From positions 244,273 to 308,272 of the forward strand of contig LUCM01006633.1 in the NCBI GenBank assembly GCA_008360955.1: a DNA stretch of 64,000 nt, given 5' to 3'. A model generated the notes under the pieces. The model did not search any database. It was given only the letters and a program-made list of their open reading frames with translations, and was not told where the DNA came from. Origin of the DNA: Fasciolopsis buskii (taxonomy: Eukaryota > Platyhelminthes > Trematoda > Plagiorchiida > Fasciolidae). The position numbers were made by a program, and so were the translations under genes. This document shows positions 36,880-47,963 of the stretch, piece by piece; the stretch's first letter is position 1; each line of letters begins with the position of its first letter.

Positions 36880-37750
36880 ATTTAATCTGTTCTCTTGTGC
36901 ACAACCGAACACGTTTGACTATCCCAACCTCATCCTAGCATATTCGTCTGACAACTTCACCAAATGAACCGAGTGAACACAACCGCCGGTAAATAATACA
37001 GGAGTTCTTCAGGGAGCTGCTCATCTTTCTGGTTTGTCGCTCGGATAAACGATCGATCTACCGTTCAGTCCTCCCTCAGCGTTTCTTAAAGTACGTCGAG
37101 GATGATATTACTGTTTTTCAAGACAGTTGTGTTGTAGTGTATTTTCAGGCATCTTATTCTTAGTTTACAAATTTCATTCCTTCGTTGGATTCCATGAAAA
37201 TTAACATCAATGTTCCGAGTATCAATTCATCCTTCTGATATTTTCTTGGCTAACACAACATTACCTACATGGTTAGATTCCGTCATATAGACAGTGATCG
37301 TCTAACACATGACCGATTGGGATGCGTATCTCATATTTTTATTTGTGCACAAAAAACCATGAGTGATAGCTTCGCATGTGAACTAGCTACGGTACTTTGT
37401 CGTCATACCAAACTCAATCTCCCTAGTTGTCTGAAATGGTGCTTTTCCTCTACTGCACTTCTTCTCTGCCATTTTTGCCGGTTTGCTGAGGACAAACGAA
37501 CGAAGTTGTATATTCCGCAACATATTTCAATACCGATGAGGTGTCTTCATTTGAAGGAGCTCAAATCAGTCTGATTATATATGGACAATCTGGGACAATG
37601 GATGGCTCTGATGTTAGTACTATTGGTAAAACGGTACCACACAGATCTGATAAAATCACCGAAACGGGTAACGTTAAACCGGATGGAATCTACATGCACA
37701 TTTTCGCAGCTCGTGTGTTCGATCGGCTGAACTGTAAAGTCACGCCATAG
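36880..37750 (+). pseudogene. Decayed LINE (non-LTR) reverse transcriptase fragment
   Basis: Around 36990-37060 the plus strand reads NNTGVLQGAA, then LSGLSLG, a stop and TIDLP, which is the LINE block GVPQGSVLSPLLFxxYINDLP in decayed form. After a frameshift come FLKYVEDDITVF, the FxKYADD catalytic box with YVEDD, at about 37080-37125. Just before, SLVHNRTRL could be the DxVxHxRLL block. Near 37690-37740, HIFAARVFDRLN fits the FFxxRVxxxWN motif at the end of CR1-type LINE polyproteins. Stops and shifts are frequent and much of the region between the catalytic box and the end must be deleted. The plus-strand frame 36541-36778 upstream may or may not belong to it. Confidence 0.48.
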
Positions 37751-39207
37751 GGTATTCGGACATTCCGAATAAGACCTAGAGTGACTGCTCGGCAGCCACG
37801 ATTAATCTTCCGCGATTTATGGTTTTGCTTTACTGGTGTCCGAGAGCTACAGTGAAATAATGACGCCAGAATATCCTAATTTTATGGAGCTGTCCGTTGA
37901 CTGGACGAAACAGTTCCTTCCAATCGATTTTTACGTTATTTAGCCACTGCATAACTCGTCTCCTTAGGAATCTACTTCCTACTTAGTCAGCTTTTTCAAC
38001 GCATTCTTTTGGCCCTTAGAGGTTTGTTACTAGAAATAGTAGCAAGTTAGCGATATCATTCTTCGCTTTACACACACGTATATAAAGAGGCATGGAAACG
38101 CACACATGTCCGCACGTAAGCAGACAAGCAAAAATCGACAGTGGAGATGTCTGTTCTACAGTATTCAAGGGATAATTTTGTCCTGGCAGCCGTGGTCGAA
38201 TTCATTCACTGACTCACAAGTGAAAGTTGAATATTGACCGAAGATTGTCGAATGGATATCGACAAAAAAGCAAATGGGATTGGCAAATAGGCTGCACAAA
38301 CAGCAACTCGTGAAAGAAGTTGATTTGCGTCCTCCTGTGCAAGCAAGTTATCAATACTTGGATAGTTATCCATATTTTACTTCGTTTGTAATAATATTAT
38401 AGCGTTGAGTAGGATTTTCAGAGCGCGTGGGGTACAACCACGAAATAGCGCTTAAACGGGCTACTGATAGATGGCTGGGGTGAGTCGGTCCCGCAACCTT
38501 CAGGTTGGAATACCGCGACGTTGATCATTTGATCAAGGGTATTCAGACGAATAAACCTTCCAGAGATCTCATTGGGGCCAAAATCTACATCCCCTCCCCA
38601 AGTATGCTCAATCAGAGATCACCGTAGTTTTCAACAAACCAGAGTGCAAGAAAAAGCTTTCATTTGGAACCAGATTGGCCGAGATATCTTTTGCCTGGGG
38701 GACCAAAGCACAGTCAACAAGCAATTCATCGCTGTCAGTTGGGATAATCGGGAAACATTCTGGCTAACAAGACGAGACTGATTACAGGAAATGAAATCCT
38801 TCGGATTCCTCGCCTAGAGTGTGTTAAGAAGAATTGGACAGTTAAATGTTTCCCCCCGTCTGATGTGTTGCCAGGATGATGAGACTTAGATGGATGTACC
38901 ATGAATTCATCATTAGAAACACATACTTTATAGCAAACCCCGTTTATATTGCCCCAAACATTGTTTATATATATCGTATGAAACCCCCGTATATCATCCC
39001 ACCACTTTATCATAGAATAAAATACTGGATTCTTAGCTGTGCTGAATTGGACAAAGCAAAATTGTTGACATTTTTAATTAAGGTCAGACATCCGCTTGTT
39101 CAACGGGATTCTGGACCACTGCCTATGTGGAGTTTTATCTAGACAATCACCTAGGACGTGTGTTCCCCGCTAATAGTGGATGAACACTACGGTTCTTTAA
39201 GTTGCAG

Positions 39208-39261
39208 GACATTTGTTTCTGGCAAGAAGCGGCCGGGTTTTCGTTGACAAGCGCTAAACTA
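39208..39261 (+). CDS. Candidate 54-nt exon, product unknown
   Basis: GGTTCTTTAAGTTGCAG precedes, and GTAAGT follows. Only one of three frames is open throughout: DICFWQEAAGFSLTSAKL, phase 0 to 0. It is very short, so weak evidence. Confidence 0.18.
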
Positions 39262-42115
39262 GTAAGTATTCGAATACGATTCTCAGCAAGTCCCTGAAGG
39301 ACATTTTGAACGGAATTAAAATCTACTTAGCCTGGGTGCTAGGAGGTCATTGGTTGTGCAAATAGAAGTGTCGTGAATGTTTTGAAACTGATCAATTTGA
39401 TTTTGAGTTCGCCCCACCGACTAGGGGATTTCGGTAACCCCGTTCCGTTTAAGCAGTCCGAATCATGCAGCAATTTTTCGTGATTGGATTGTTTTGACTT
39501 GCTTCTTCGATGTTGCTAGTGGGTTGTAAATCATTCTTAGCAGAACACCGGATCCGAAAAATGGTATTTGGATGTGTGAGTGTCCCACGTTTCCTATTCG
39601 ACTGCCTTTTTGTTGATCACTTGACTGTTCCGAAAAATAGTACATGTTGTCGTGTCGTCAAGACAAATAGGAAAAGAATACCAATTGTTATGTGAATGTT
39701 GCATTAAGTTATGGAGCTCATAACTCTAGGGAAATCCGAACGGGATTGTTCAGACTTGACTGGTATTAATCGAAATCGGAGATTTTGTCGCTGCCAAAAT
39801 CAATGCATTTCCGTGGAGCGCAATTTGAACAATGGTCCAAGAAACAAATTTGTGTCCTCAAAATGTGATCTGCTGAGTATTTTTAGTGTGATAGACAACT
39901 ACGAACTATACCGTTTCCTCCATTAGTTCGCAATTATGTTATAGTTGTTCGGAGTTGTATTAAGATAATCCGACAGGGCTATCCGATTGGTTTATTCCAA
40001 TCGCATCCATGTGGATGTGAAATAGGGTTGAACTTACATGGGCACGATAACATACGTGCGATGTAAGGTCCATTTATTATCTATGTATTGGTCTACACTC
40101 TGTAGACTGATGTATGCTTTTCAGGTATGGTAAAATACAGACATGGTCTTATCCAATTCCGAATAATTAAAATATAATTCTTGACTAATTTCGAAAAAGT
40201 TATGAATAATCAATCGGTGAGTTGCTCAGAAATGAACTAATTGGCAAAAATCAGTAGGTGCATAAATGATTGATTATTTTGATCGATTTGTGCATGTCTA
40301 AGCCGTACGAAGCGTAACAGATCGTTTTAAATAAATTGGTAGAATTTTCCAAAAAAATTGACTAGTAGCGCAAGTTTTATGATCAGTAACCTTGAACCAG
40401 AGATTTAAATTGACATAAGACCACTTAACTTATCACCTGGTCACGTGTGGTAATCAACGGTGAATAACCATCTACCACCAAATTGACCAGCAGATCTGGG
40501 ATTCGAGTCAATGACATTTTAGGATGACAGTCGATCCTTTTGTAGGCCAGAGATGAGAAACTGAAGAATTGTAAGCATCGTCCACCTCAGGTGAGTTTGC
40601 AGATGTTGCGTTTTATCGTTCTTACGAAACATGGCGTATGTTTGACCATGAGTCTTTGAATGCCAAAAAACTGAACGTTTGAATATTGTATGCAATAGTT
40701 CTGCGGTCTTCTATCCCATCCAACACAATAACCAAAAAGGAACCGGGAAATTTTGCCGCACATTGCCAGAATGACGAGTGGGACGTCATGGAAATGTGAT
40801 GCGATTGTCTTCTAGCAGAATCGAGCATAGATTAGACCAACCAAAACAACACAGCGGTTGTGTAAGTACGTGGGAAATGCCAAGGCTCTAGCCGAATCTC
40901 TTCATGTGTATAAACTTTCAAAAAGGAACGAAAACGATTCGTCATCATTCAGGAATTTTATTACACATTTAACATTGCGCACGCTTGATCCACTGTGAGC
41001 GATAATTTTCAAGCGTCCTAAAGAGAAATCCAGTCCAACTTTGAAGAAAAACTGTTGAGCGATAAACCAACAAGTTGAAAATATCTCCGAATCATCAGCA
41101 GTCGTTCGCGTTCGCTAAAGGAACGGTATGACGAAGATCAAGAACACTGCGATCGGGCTGATTCACGAGGAGGAAACGTTGATCATCCACGTGGAAACTC
41201 GTAGCAATAATACTAATTATAACATCGTATTTTTAATTAGGTTACAGCTTGCAAATCGTCATTTCGAGAATAGGTTGAACTTTGAACGCACAGATGGTTT
41301 AGTGTGCGAAGTTATTTTACCGAGTAGACAACAAAATTTATTCTCTGATTTTGACAACATGCTTGTGGTTAACAGTGTCCGAATATCTTGATACTAAGCT
41401 TGATTTTATCTTCTCCTCGGTTCAGCCATCAGACAACCACGTTTCAGGTACCGCCAAATTCCCGAAGCATCGTTTCAAAGGCTGCAGAAATCCAGTTCAG
41501 TGCATTTATCCTTCATATTAGCAATCAGTGACAGGAAATATTCTGAAACACGAGAACAAAAAGACGGTGCATCCTCGTCATAGCATAATTTCAAGCAGAT
41601 TTGCCACTTTCGATTTGAGTTTGCTTTTGGACGATCTTCTCCTTTCAGGAAATTCTCTTCACATCCAGCTTCACTGTTAGATATCAAACGTTTGAGTTCC
41701 CATCGAGGTGATAATGATGGTAGCTTAAAGTTTACACGTCTGTACATCTTTGTGACTCTATCTATCGAGTCAAGTGACTTGATTTAGGCATGCAAGTGCG
41801 ACAAAGCGTGGTATGCGCGTGAATAGCGATTTTTCTAATTTCGAAAAGGCTTGGCCGTGGCAACAATACAATTTTCCGATAATGACGTATCGCACACGGA
41901 CACCCTGACACGTGTGTACTCCATCACACACTGACTGTGTTTGCGTCGTTCGACAGTTCTCAAATTGATATTAGTTCTATACATCATATGGAAAGGAAAC
42001 GTCCTTTTACTCTGTCTACCGCAATTGTGAAATAAATCCAAATAAATTCGGTGCAAAAGAAGACAGAACGGTTGTGCAGGGCTGCCTACTGATGTTAACG
42101 ATTTTGATATCTCAG

Positions 42116-42218
42116 GTTGGTGCAGTGACCTACGAAAAGGACGTTGCGGTGCACAACGTCAGTCGAAAGAGAGATCAACTATATTTTTCGTTGCCTGTGT
42201 CCAGTAACAGTGTTGGAG
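42116..42218 (+). CDS. Candidate internal coding exon just upstream of the gypsy relic
   Basis: An acceptor (GATTTTGATATCTCAG) opens a frame reading VGAVTYEKDVAVHNVSRKRD and QLYFSLPVSSNS, closed by GTTGGAG|GTAATG (phase 0 to 1). If real, the gypsy element 200 bp downstream sits in the following intron. The frame would run to a TAG at 42235-42237 if the donor is not used. Confidence 0.25.
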
Positions 42219-42420
42219 GTAATGAAGGAAACGAGTAGGGTATTAATGACAATGAGTAATATGATGATGCGACCTCATTGTAACCCAAGTCTGCCTAGAA
42301 TGGAGACCGACCGAAATCATCTTGCCCGGATGTTGTCTCCGAATATCGGGATATTTACACCCAAATAGGACTAGATGCAGCTATAACATGGGAATAATTA
42401 CACATACATTTAATATAAAC

Positions 42421-42639
42421 TGCTTTCTTGTTGACTGGTTTTCTGTTATTCCAGCTTTACATTAGCCGGATGGTAGACGCTTGATTATTAATCACTGCTG
42501 TGTTTGGATTAGTTGCCAGTCGATCAATCATGTGCATGTACAGTGTAAACATGGATGCCTTTGAATTGGGCATGCAAGCATTTGATAAATCGATCCCCAG
42601 AGCCATTGTTGTTCTAACAGACCGACTTCAACTTTAACA
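42421..42639 (+). repeat. 5' LTR of the gypsy relic
   Basis: It aligns along its whole length with 47388-47603. Both start TG(C/T)TTTCTTGTTGACTG, share blocks such as ACATGGAT followed by TTTGAA(C/T)TGG and TGATA(A/C)AT(C/G)GAT(C/T)CCC, and end in A(A/T)CA. Identity looks like about 60-65 % by eye, which implies an old insertion. I could not pick out a convincing primer-binding site just downstream. Confidence 0.62.
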
Positions 42640-42657
42640 GTTTAATGACTGGTATGA

Positions 42658-43180
42658 TTGGCCCAGACAACCACATTCCGTCACTACAAAAGAAAAGAAA
42701 GTAAATTTAGCGCAAATCGTTGGAACAAGAAATTGTATGACCTGATATCTGAGGAAATCGTGGCTACTTCTATGAGTGGGTCTATGACAGTATTAAAAGC
42801 AAGACTGAGGTTAAAAGGATCATCGACCAATGCAGTCTCGAAATCCAAGTATGTTTCGTGGTATGTATGGTACGAAGGTCTATTTCTTGTAGATCGTGCC
42901 ATTATTGATAGGAAGGTACAAGAATGCCTGTTGATGCAAAAATTAGACTCTGTAGGACATGCATAGTATCGTTCACTCTGTCAAAAAGCACACGAAATCT
43001 TAGCTTCAGAAAGATCGTTGCACATCTCGTTGGCATCTTGTTATTTCATTAATAAAGAAAGTAAAAGTTAAAAAAGATAGAACGCTGACTGATGACCAAT
43101 TCAAATCACTGCTACCTGATAGAGGTCTAAATTCATCAAAATTAGTGATATAAGGATTCTTTTGCTTGCTTGTTTGGATT
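42658..43180 (+). pseudogene. gag remnant of the gypsy relic
   Basis: The frame from 42658 to 42966 contains YVSWYVWYEGLFLVDRAII and LLMQKLDSVGHA, the pattern of Mag-type gag (a short aromatic YEGxF block followed by LLxxKLD). After the TAG at 42964-42966 the same frame continues with a QKAHEI-like stretch, and a second shifted piece near 43085 reads TLTDDQFKSLL, which fits the later gag helix. Several stops interrupt it. A SINE-type 3' tail appears to sit inside at 43037-43077. Confidence 0.5.
43037..43077 (+). mobile_element. SINE-B-like 3' tail inside the gypsy gag remnant
   Basis: It contains TTGTTATTTCATTAATAAA, 19 bases identical to the SINE-B tail at 13.68 kb, then AAAG/TTAAAA-rich sequence. 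It lies between two gag fragments, which suggests a truncated SINE insertion. The shared stretch is short and A/T-rich, so coincidence is possible. Confidence 0.4.
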
Positions 43181-43349
43181 CATTAGGCTCGATTTCGGTA
43201 CAAGAACTCATCAATGAATGTTATTGATTGGTTGACTTTAAGAAGGATTATCCAATGATTTAAACATCCAAACATAGATCAAACTAAGTGAATAGGGGAG
43301 AAACACTTTGTAATAAGATCATTCCTTGTTTAAAAGGTGAGTGAAACTA

Positions 43350-43842
43350 GACTTTATGGGGCCGCTTTCAGTTTGTTGTACGATCCTGTCGAGTTCGATT
43401 TCATAAGTGCAAATGTTGTGGCCAAATAGGGTATAAAGAAGGGTCCTGTGAAGACTTAGACAAACAGTCAGCTTGCTTTCGAATAGAACCATTAAAACTC
43501 CGAAGATTGTCAAGTCTTCTGATCATTAAATTACGCAATAAAAAATACCGGTGCAAGAATTACTTCATCCTCTACGTTACTGGGTCTACTGTATCTTTGC
43601 AAATCGACAGTACCTCCGGTATTATCATAATTTCCCAAGTAGCTTGGCAAAGTATTGGCAGTCCACACCTGAAATCCACTTGCTTTGGGGACGAAATGCA
43701 ACGGGGATATTTGTTTCCTTTCATGGTGAACGCACGCAGTTTCTCGCTTCGTAACTTTCATTGTACTGGCATTTGTTATGTCACATGCTCTAAAGACCTA
43801 AATGTGTCAGGAATTGATTCGATAGAACTGTTACATTTGTAG
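43350..43842 (+). pseudogene. gag zinc knuckle plus aspartic protease of the gypsy relic
   Basis: One frame is open from a TAG at about 43347 to 43842 (about 164 codons). At 43408-43450 it encodes a CCHC-type knuckle HKCKCCGQIGYKEGSC, in which the usual His is Tyr. The protease follows at about 43550-43840. It has a VSLQIDSTSGIIIIS block where the family has LQLD-T-G/A-S-D plus IIS: the catalytic Asp remains but the next positions are changed. Further on come a GSPHL stretch and a C-terminal DLNVSGIDSIELL, matching the usual DLNLLGIDWI region. Knuckle and protease in the same frame fit a gag-pol readthrough. Confidence 0.62.
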
Positions 43843-43977
43843 GATAATCCCATCTACTCAGTCTGCGACGCATCTACCCCTTATTTTGACAGTCTTTTTT
43901 ACTATTTGTAATTGATTTGATGGTGAGTCGAGATTTTACAACAGGACTGTACCAATGTTGAGAGAGGGTTTAGGTCT

Positions 43978-44570
43978 GTGCACCGAAACGAAAAACAACT
44001 TAAACAGCATTCCAGGGAGCAGCCCAGTTTTCTTTCCGCAGATTTACAGCTAGATGACAACTCAGAACGTCTGGACCAATTAGAAGTGACCTATTTTGAA
44101 TCGGGTGCCCCAATCGTGGTGAAGAAGAAAACGAATGGCATTGACTGCATTTGTTGTGATTTTTCAACTGGTTTGAATGAATCTATTCAGACGTACTAGT
44201 TCCCATTTCCAGTCCCAGAAGTTATTTTTGCCGACCTTAATGAGGGACATGTCTTTTGCAGATCGGATGCTTCAGTTGGCTACCTGCAAGTAGAACCTGA
44301 ATAATCTAGCAAAGAGCTATTGACGATCAATATCCATGGAGGCAGATTTCCGTTCGGCGTCGAATGTGCGGCAGTTACATGTTATGTGCACAATGCTCAA
44401 TGGTTTGTCTTATTCCAGAGAATACCGATGCGATGCATTCAAAAATTTCCGGATTAAAGTAGTTTACGCTCAGTCTGAGGTAAATTGGTTAAAACCACAC
44501 TTGGGTCGAGGGCATGCTTCACACAAAATCATACCCCGACAGAATGCTGACATTTTTCTAAATATGTTTC
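43978..44570 (+). pseudogene. Reverse transcriptase (fingers/palm) of the gypsy relic
   Basis: The segment reads SGAPIVVKKKTNG, then CCDFSTGLNESI, then after a stop FPFPVPEVIFADLNEG, YLQVE, ELLTINIHGG and PFGVECAA. These are the standard Ty3/gypsy RT blocks (APIV.VKK.NG, CADFSTGLN, PLP.PEDIFA.LNGG, AYLQVE, LLTI.THRG, LPFGV..AP). A +1 shift then gives MCTMLNGLSYSREYRCDAF, corresponding to MDTML.GL......YLDD. The catalytic YxDD is degraded to YRCD. Two in-frame stops and at least one frameshift show it is inactive. Confidence 0.68.
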
Positions 44571-45089
44571 TTGTGTTGGAATGATAATTAAAGGTATCCT
44601 AACTAATGGATATTGACTTGGAAATTCTAAAGCTTCTTAAAGTATGAAGTAAAAGCAATTTCACTTTAAAAGTGCTGGATGTCACATAAAAAGGATCAAA
44701 AGTTTACTAAAGTATAACGGCGGACCCACCGATTACCAAGGTTTATTTATAATGAATTTTTGGCAAAATAGACGCCAGATTGCTGTAAATTACTCTCACT
44801 TGGTTCTTCCTAAAGAGCTCATGATGCGTCATAGTTACGGTATACACATGGTGGCTGAAATGGATATCTGTTAAGTTTCTGTTATCTATACTCACTAGAT
44901 ACCTCCTAAGAGTGCGGTTTATTATCAAAAAATACGCTAGTTCTTGCTGAATAAAAGGAATACAAAATGGATTATTTGTTTCAGCAAGGTGCTGGTTACT
45001 GGAGAGGAAATTTTTCATATGACGCTTGTTGTTTGAGTTTCTACTAGATCCGTACCTCAGTAGACGGACATAGTACGCATCTAGGATTG

Positions 45090-45900
45090 ATGTTCAGTTG
45101 CATTCGACCATACGGTTTTTACCGTCAAATTATCAGCTCTGTAGGTCCTGTAACCGAATCGAATGATCACAGACCGGATCCAAATAAATTAGCTACGCTC
45201 CAAAGTTTGCTCGCATCGCCTGACAAATTAGTACTTCAATTTTTCTTATGCCTGATGAATTACTCGTACATAGTCGTTAAGTGCTCCGTTGAATGATCTT
45301 CTTAATTAGGATACCAAGTGGTTCTGTTTGTCAAAATATGAAGACATAGCCGGAAAAATAAGAAAAATGTCCTCATGTCCAATCTTTTACTGGCACATTA
45401 CAATCCTCATCTACCTAGCATTGTCGCACCCTATATCAAAGACTATGGGCTAGGTGTAATTTTGTTACGCGGATTTCCCGAAATGTTGCATAGATGCAGG
45501 TTCATGTTGTGCATTGACCGGAAACCGTTACTTGGTATTTTTTCTACCTAAAGTGGACGCGCCCGCTCACACGTCGAGCAGATTAGCGTTGAGCTCCCAT
45601 GCTAGTAGTCGGTCGTGGAATTGTCATAAGAAACTTGCACAAAGACGGTTTCGGACACGCTGATGCGTTGCCCGCCCTGTCATCGCACACAAAATACATC
45701 AAGTCAATCATATGATGCGATAATTTCACCAATTAATGTGGATGCTGAGGTCAATCACGTGTATCATGACTCCATGGACAGTTTACCAGTTGCATTCACC
45801 TCCATTAGCTACGAGATGCAGAACGAACTCATCGTTCTACAGGTCATGTCCTACTTGTGCAATGCCTAGGCACCCCAAAACAGCGACAGTAAAATCAGAC
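45090..45900 (+). pseudogene. RT thumb, RNase H and linker of the gypsy relic
   Basis: At 45104-45296 the frame reads IISSVGP, RPDPNKLATLQSLLASPDK and LQFFLCLMNY, matching the ...SPDPxKLxAI...FLGLxNYY region. Around 45383-45490 come LLLAHYNPHLPSIVA and YGLGVILLRGFP, then DRKPLLGIF at about 45515, the RNase H blocks (DHKPLL in the family, His changed to Arg). FGHADALPALS near 45640 corresponds to the conserved ADALSR end. It continues into the linker before integrase (SLPVAFTSI near 45780). Frames shift several times and part of RNase H is deleted. Confidence 0.6.
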
Positions 45901-46499
45901 AATTCTACTAACCGAAGGAAATAGTGACAGTCACAAGTGGCTATGTGTGAGGGGAAGCCAGCTGGGCCAACATTCGTTCTTGGAGTCTCATACCGCTGCC
46001 CAATTCGTTATCGGTGATTGATCGATGATAGGCAAATCGCCATCAGTATACAAGCGTGAGTGCAATCCGGTCGAGTCAGGCAGCAGGCGAGTATAGGTAG
46101 CAGGACCGTATTGAGACCACGCTATCTCATTGGTTACTAGCTTCCAGCTGACGGAGTTGTATGATTGATAGCCAAGTGTGCGAACATAAATGAACTGTGC
46201 TAACTAATCCGGATGAGCGGTCAGGATTCGACAACCAAAATGATCCGGCCATGGCGTGACGCCGACAGTCAATGAGGCAGTGACACTGTCACAGGCGCAA
46301 ATAAGCAAGGAAAATGATCGACAACTATGTGATATTTTCACTTAACAAAACAGGCTTCTGCGCCCTTTCATTTTGGCGTTTCTTGCATGAGCTTACGAGA
46401 TTTGACCACACCGATCGAGACACAGGATCGAGAGGCAGGATGGATTGACCGGACAGCAGACATCGGACCAGTAATAAGGTGTATTACGCAACAGTTTGG

Positions 46500-46912
46500 T
46501 CCAAAACGATTGCAAGGCAATTACAGAATACCTTAGGATTTGGGCCTATTAATTGGAATTCACGAGCCATCCATGAAAGCTACAGCGCGTTCTTCTGCCT
46601 ACTGGTTGAACTTCGGGACAGACATTATTGATCTTGTGAGCGGATGTCAGCGATGTCTACTAGCTTCTCAAACACCGGAGAAGTTTAAGCTGTACACCTG
46701 GTCTGCGAATTCTGGGCCATGAGGCACGCATCCGCATACATTGGGCATGACCTGCTTATTCCCAATGGCCCCATGTACATCCAGAGACCGAAACAGCCAT
46801 ATCTACTAAGCTGAATGTGCCCGGTCAGCTTTCTTCTGGGTTCCGTGGTCTCGGGACTATTGTCACCAATAAGGTGTACAATTTAGCCCCTCAGATTTTG
46901 GACAATTCTATG
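46500..46912 (+). pseudogene. Integrase N-terminal half of the gypsy relic
   Basis: The open stretch 46540-46722 has the HHCC zinc domain in decayed form: IHEPSMKATARSSAYW, then DIIDLVSGCQRCLLAS with the CxxC intact. A frameshift later, ARIRIHWA corresponds to WxRIHxDxAGP, and PAYSQWPHV to DAYSKWPEV. GTIVTNKVYNL follows, where the family has ETIVSDNGTQF; the second catalytic Asp is lost. The similarity stops at about 46905, exactly where an inserted SINE starts. The rest of integrase is missing. Confidence 0.65.
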
Positions 46913-46913
46913 A

Positions 46914-47284
46914 TTCATCAAATAATTCACCATGTGCTATGATCGCTCAACTCATCATAAAGAACCCATGGAAGCATTGTACAGCTGTTTCATCCAGCTT
47001 GTTAGGAATCATGAGCAGTGCATATGGACCGCACACGAACTGGGACGCGAACCCGAACAAGGACGAACGATTCTGAGTCGAACGCCTTAGCCATTACGCT
47101 ACCGGGCAGGCTCTGAACGGTTTGTTCAACTTCACCATATGATTAGGTTGCACCTATCCGTCACTGATTTGCACGGTTACTGTCCGCTAGCTCAAGCGAT
47201 CGACCCCTACTGATAGATGACTTCTCTTCAGGTAACCTAAGTACGACGAAGGCTTGGATATGACCTGCATAGCTTGACTACTGA
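46914..47284 (-). mobile_element. SINE-A copy, nearly full length, inside the gypsy relic
   Basis: The reverse complement of this stretch matches 7607-7981 along its full length. Shared parts are the 5' part (GATATGACCTRCA... on this strand), the tRNA-like core with TAGCGCAATGGCTAAGG and a GGGTTCGCGT B box, and the 3' part ending CATGGTGAATTATTTxATGAA. It interrupts the integrase remnant of the gypsy element, so it is the younger insertion. Its two ends on this copy fix the element length at about 370 bp. Confidence 0.75.
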
Positions 47285-47375
47285 TGATGATTTCTAACAA
47301 GGATGAAACAGCTGTACAATGCTGCCACAGTTCCTTAATGGTGAGTTAAACGATGATATTACATGGTGAATTGTT
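47281..47375 (+). mobile_element. SINE-A 3' tail module, head to head with the preceding copy
   Basis: It starts CTGATGATGATTTCTAAC and continues AAGGATGAAACAGCTGTACA... to CATGGTGAATTG. This is the last ~95 bp of SINE-A in plus orientation. Together with the minus-strand copy it forms an inverted pair with arms of about 90 bp. The 3' LTR of the gypsy element follows about 12 bp later. Confidence 0.65.
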
Positions 47376-47387
47376 TAATGAAAACAG

Positions 47388-47603
47388 TGTTTTCTTGTTG
47401 ACTGATCCTCTCTTGCCCTTGTTTCCTATTAGTCGTACAATGGGTGATCGATATTAATTGACATGTGTTCCATTGGTGACCAGTAGACTAACCATGTGTC
47501 TCCATTGTATTACTAGACATGGATTTGAACTGGACCTGTCAGTGTCTGATACATGGATTCCCGTTGGTGTTTTATTCTGACCAATCAAATCTCACTTTTA
47601 TCA
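47388..47603 (+). repeat. 3' LTR of the gypsy relic
   Basis: It is the partner of 42421-42639. It begins TGTTTTCTTGTTGACTG right after the SINE tail and ends ...ACTTTTATCA, 216 bp against 219 bp for the 5' copy. The closely matched lengths and collinear short blocks make a chance match unlikely despite the low identity. Confidence 0.6.
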
Positions 47604-47963
47604 AACTTTGAGACGGACGCAGATCACAATCGATAATAAATTGTTCCGAATTCGATGTAGGCGATAAGTCCATGTAGTTTGCCCGATGTTCAGTGGCGTA
47701 GGAAAATCTTTCGTCGACTCTTAAGGGATTCATTTGGATGAAGTCGCCATAAATATCACTATGCATTGCGAATCATAATTCGTCCTTGAAGAGAACTAAG
47801 AAGTTGAAATGTCGTGTTTATTCCTCTTATTATGCCGCTATAATATTATTCAAAACTGGCACATTTTGTGAAACTGAAATGCGTAGGGTGGGATTGTTTT
47901 CTTTTTCGATTGCTCATACTAAATTCCTGTGGAGTTCTTTCTAATTCCACTATTCTGTTTCAG

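Larger units (their letters stand above)
42421..47603 (+). mobile_element. Decayed Ty3/gypsy LTR retrotransposon with both LTRs
   Basis: The element is bounded by two diverged LTR-like blocks (219 and 216 bp). Between them, in the order and strand expected for Ty3/gypsy, are recognisable pieces of gag, a zinc knuckle, aspartic protease, reverse transcriptase, RNase H, the linker region and the N-terminal half of integrase. All reading frames carry stops and shifts, and key catalytic residues are altered, so it is dead. The wording of the RT and protease blocks fits the Mag/CsRn1-like gypsy elements common in flatworms (family knowledge, from memory). Later insertions sit inside it: SINE sequences at 46914-47375, and about 450 bp of unidentified DNA near 46010-46490. 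A 4-base flank AAAC occurs on both sides and could be the target duplication if the 3' LTR ends one or two bases earlier. Confidence 0.75.

Noticed and set aside
47572..47766. Protein-like minus-strand frame with a YMDLSP site
   Set aside because: It overlaps the end of the gypsy 3' LTR and lacks a convincing acceptor, so it is probably a by-product.
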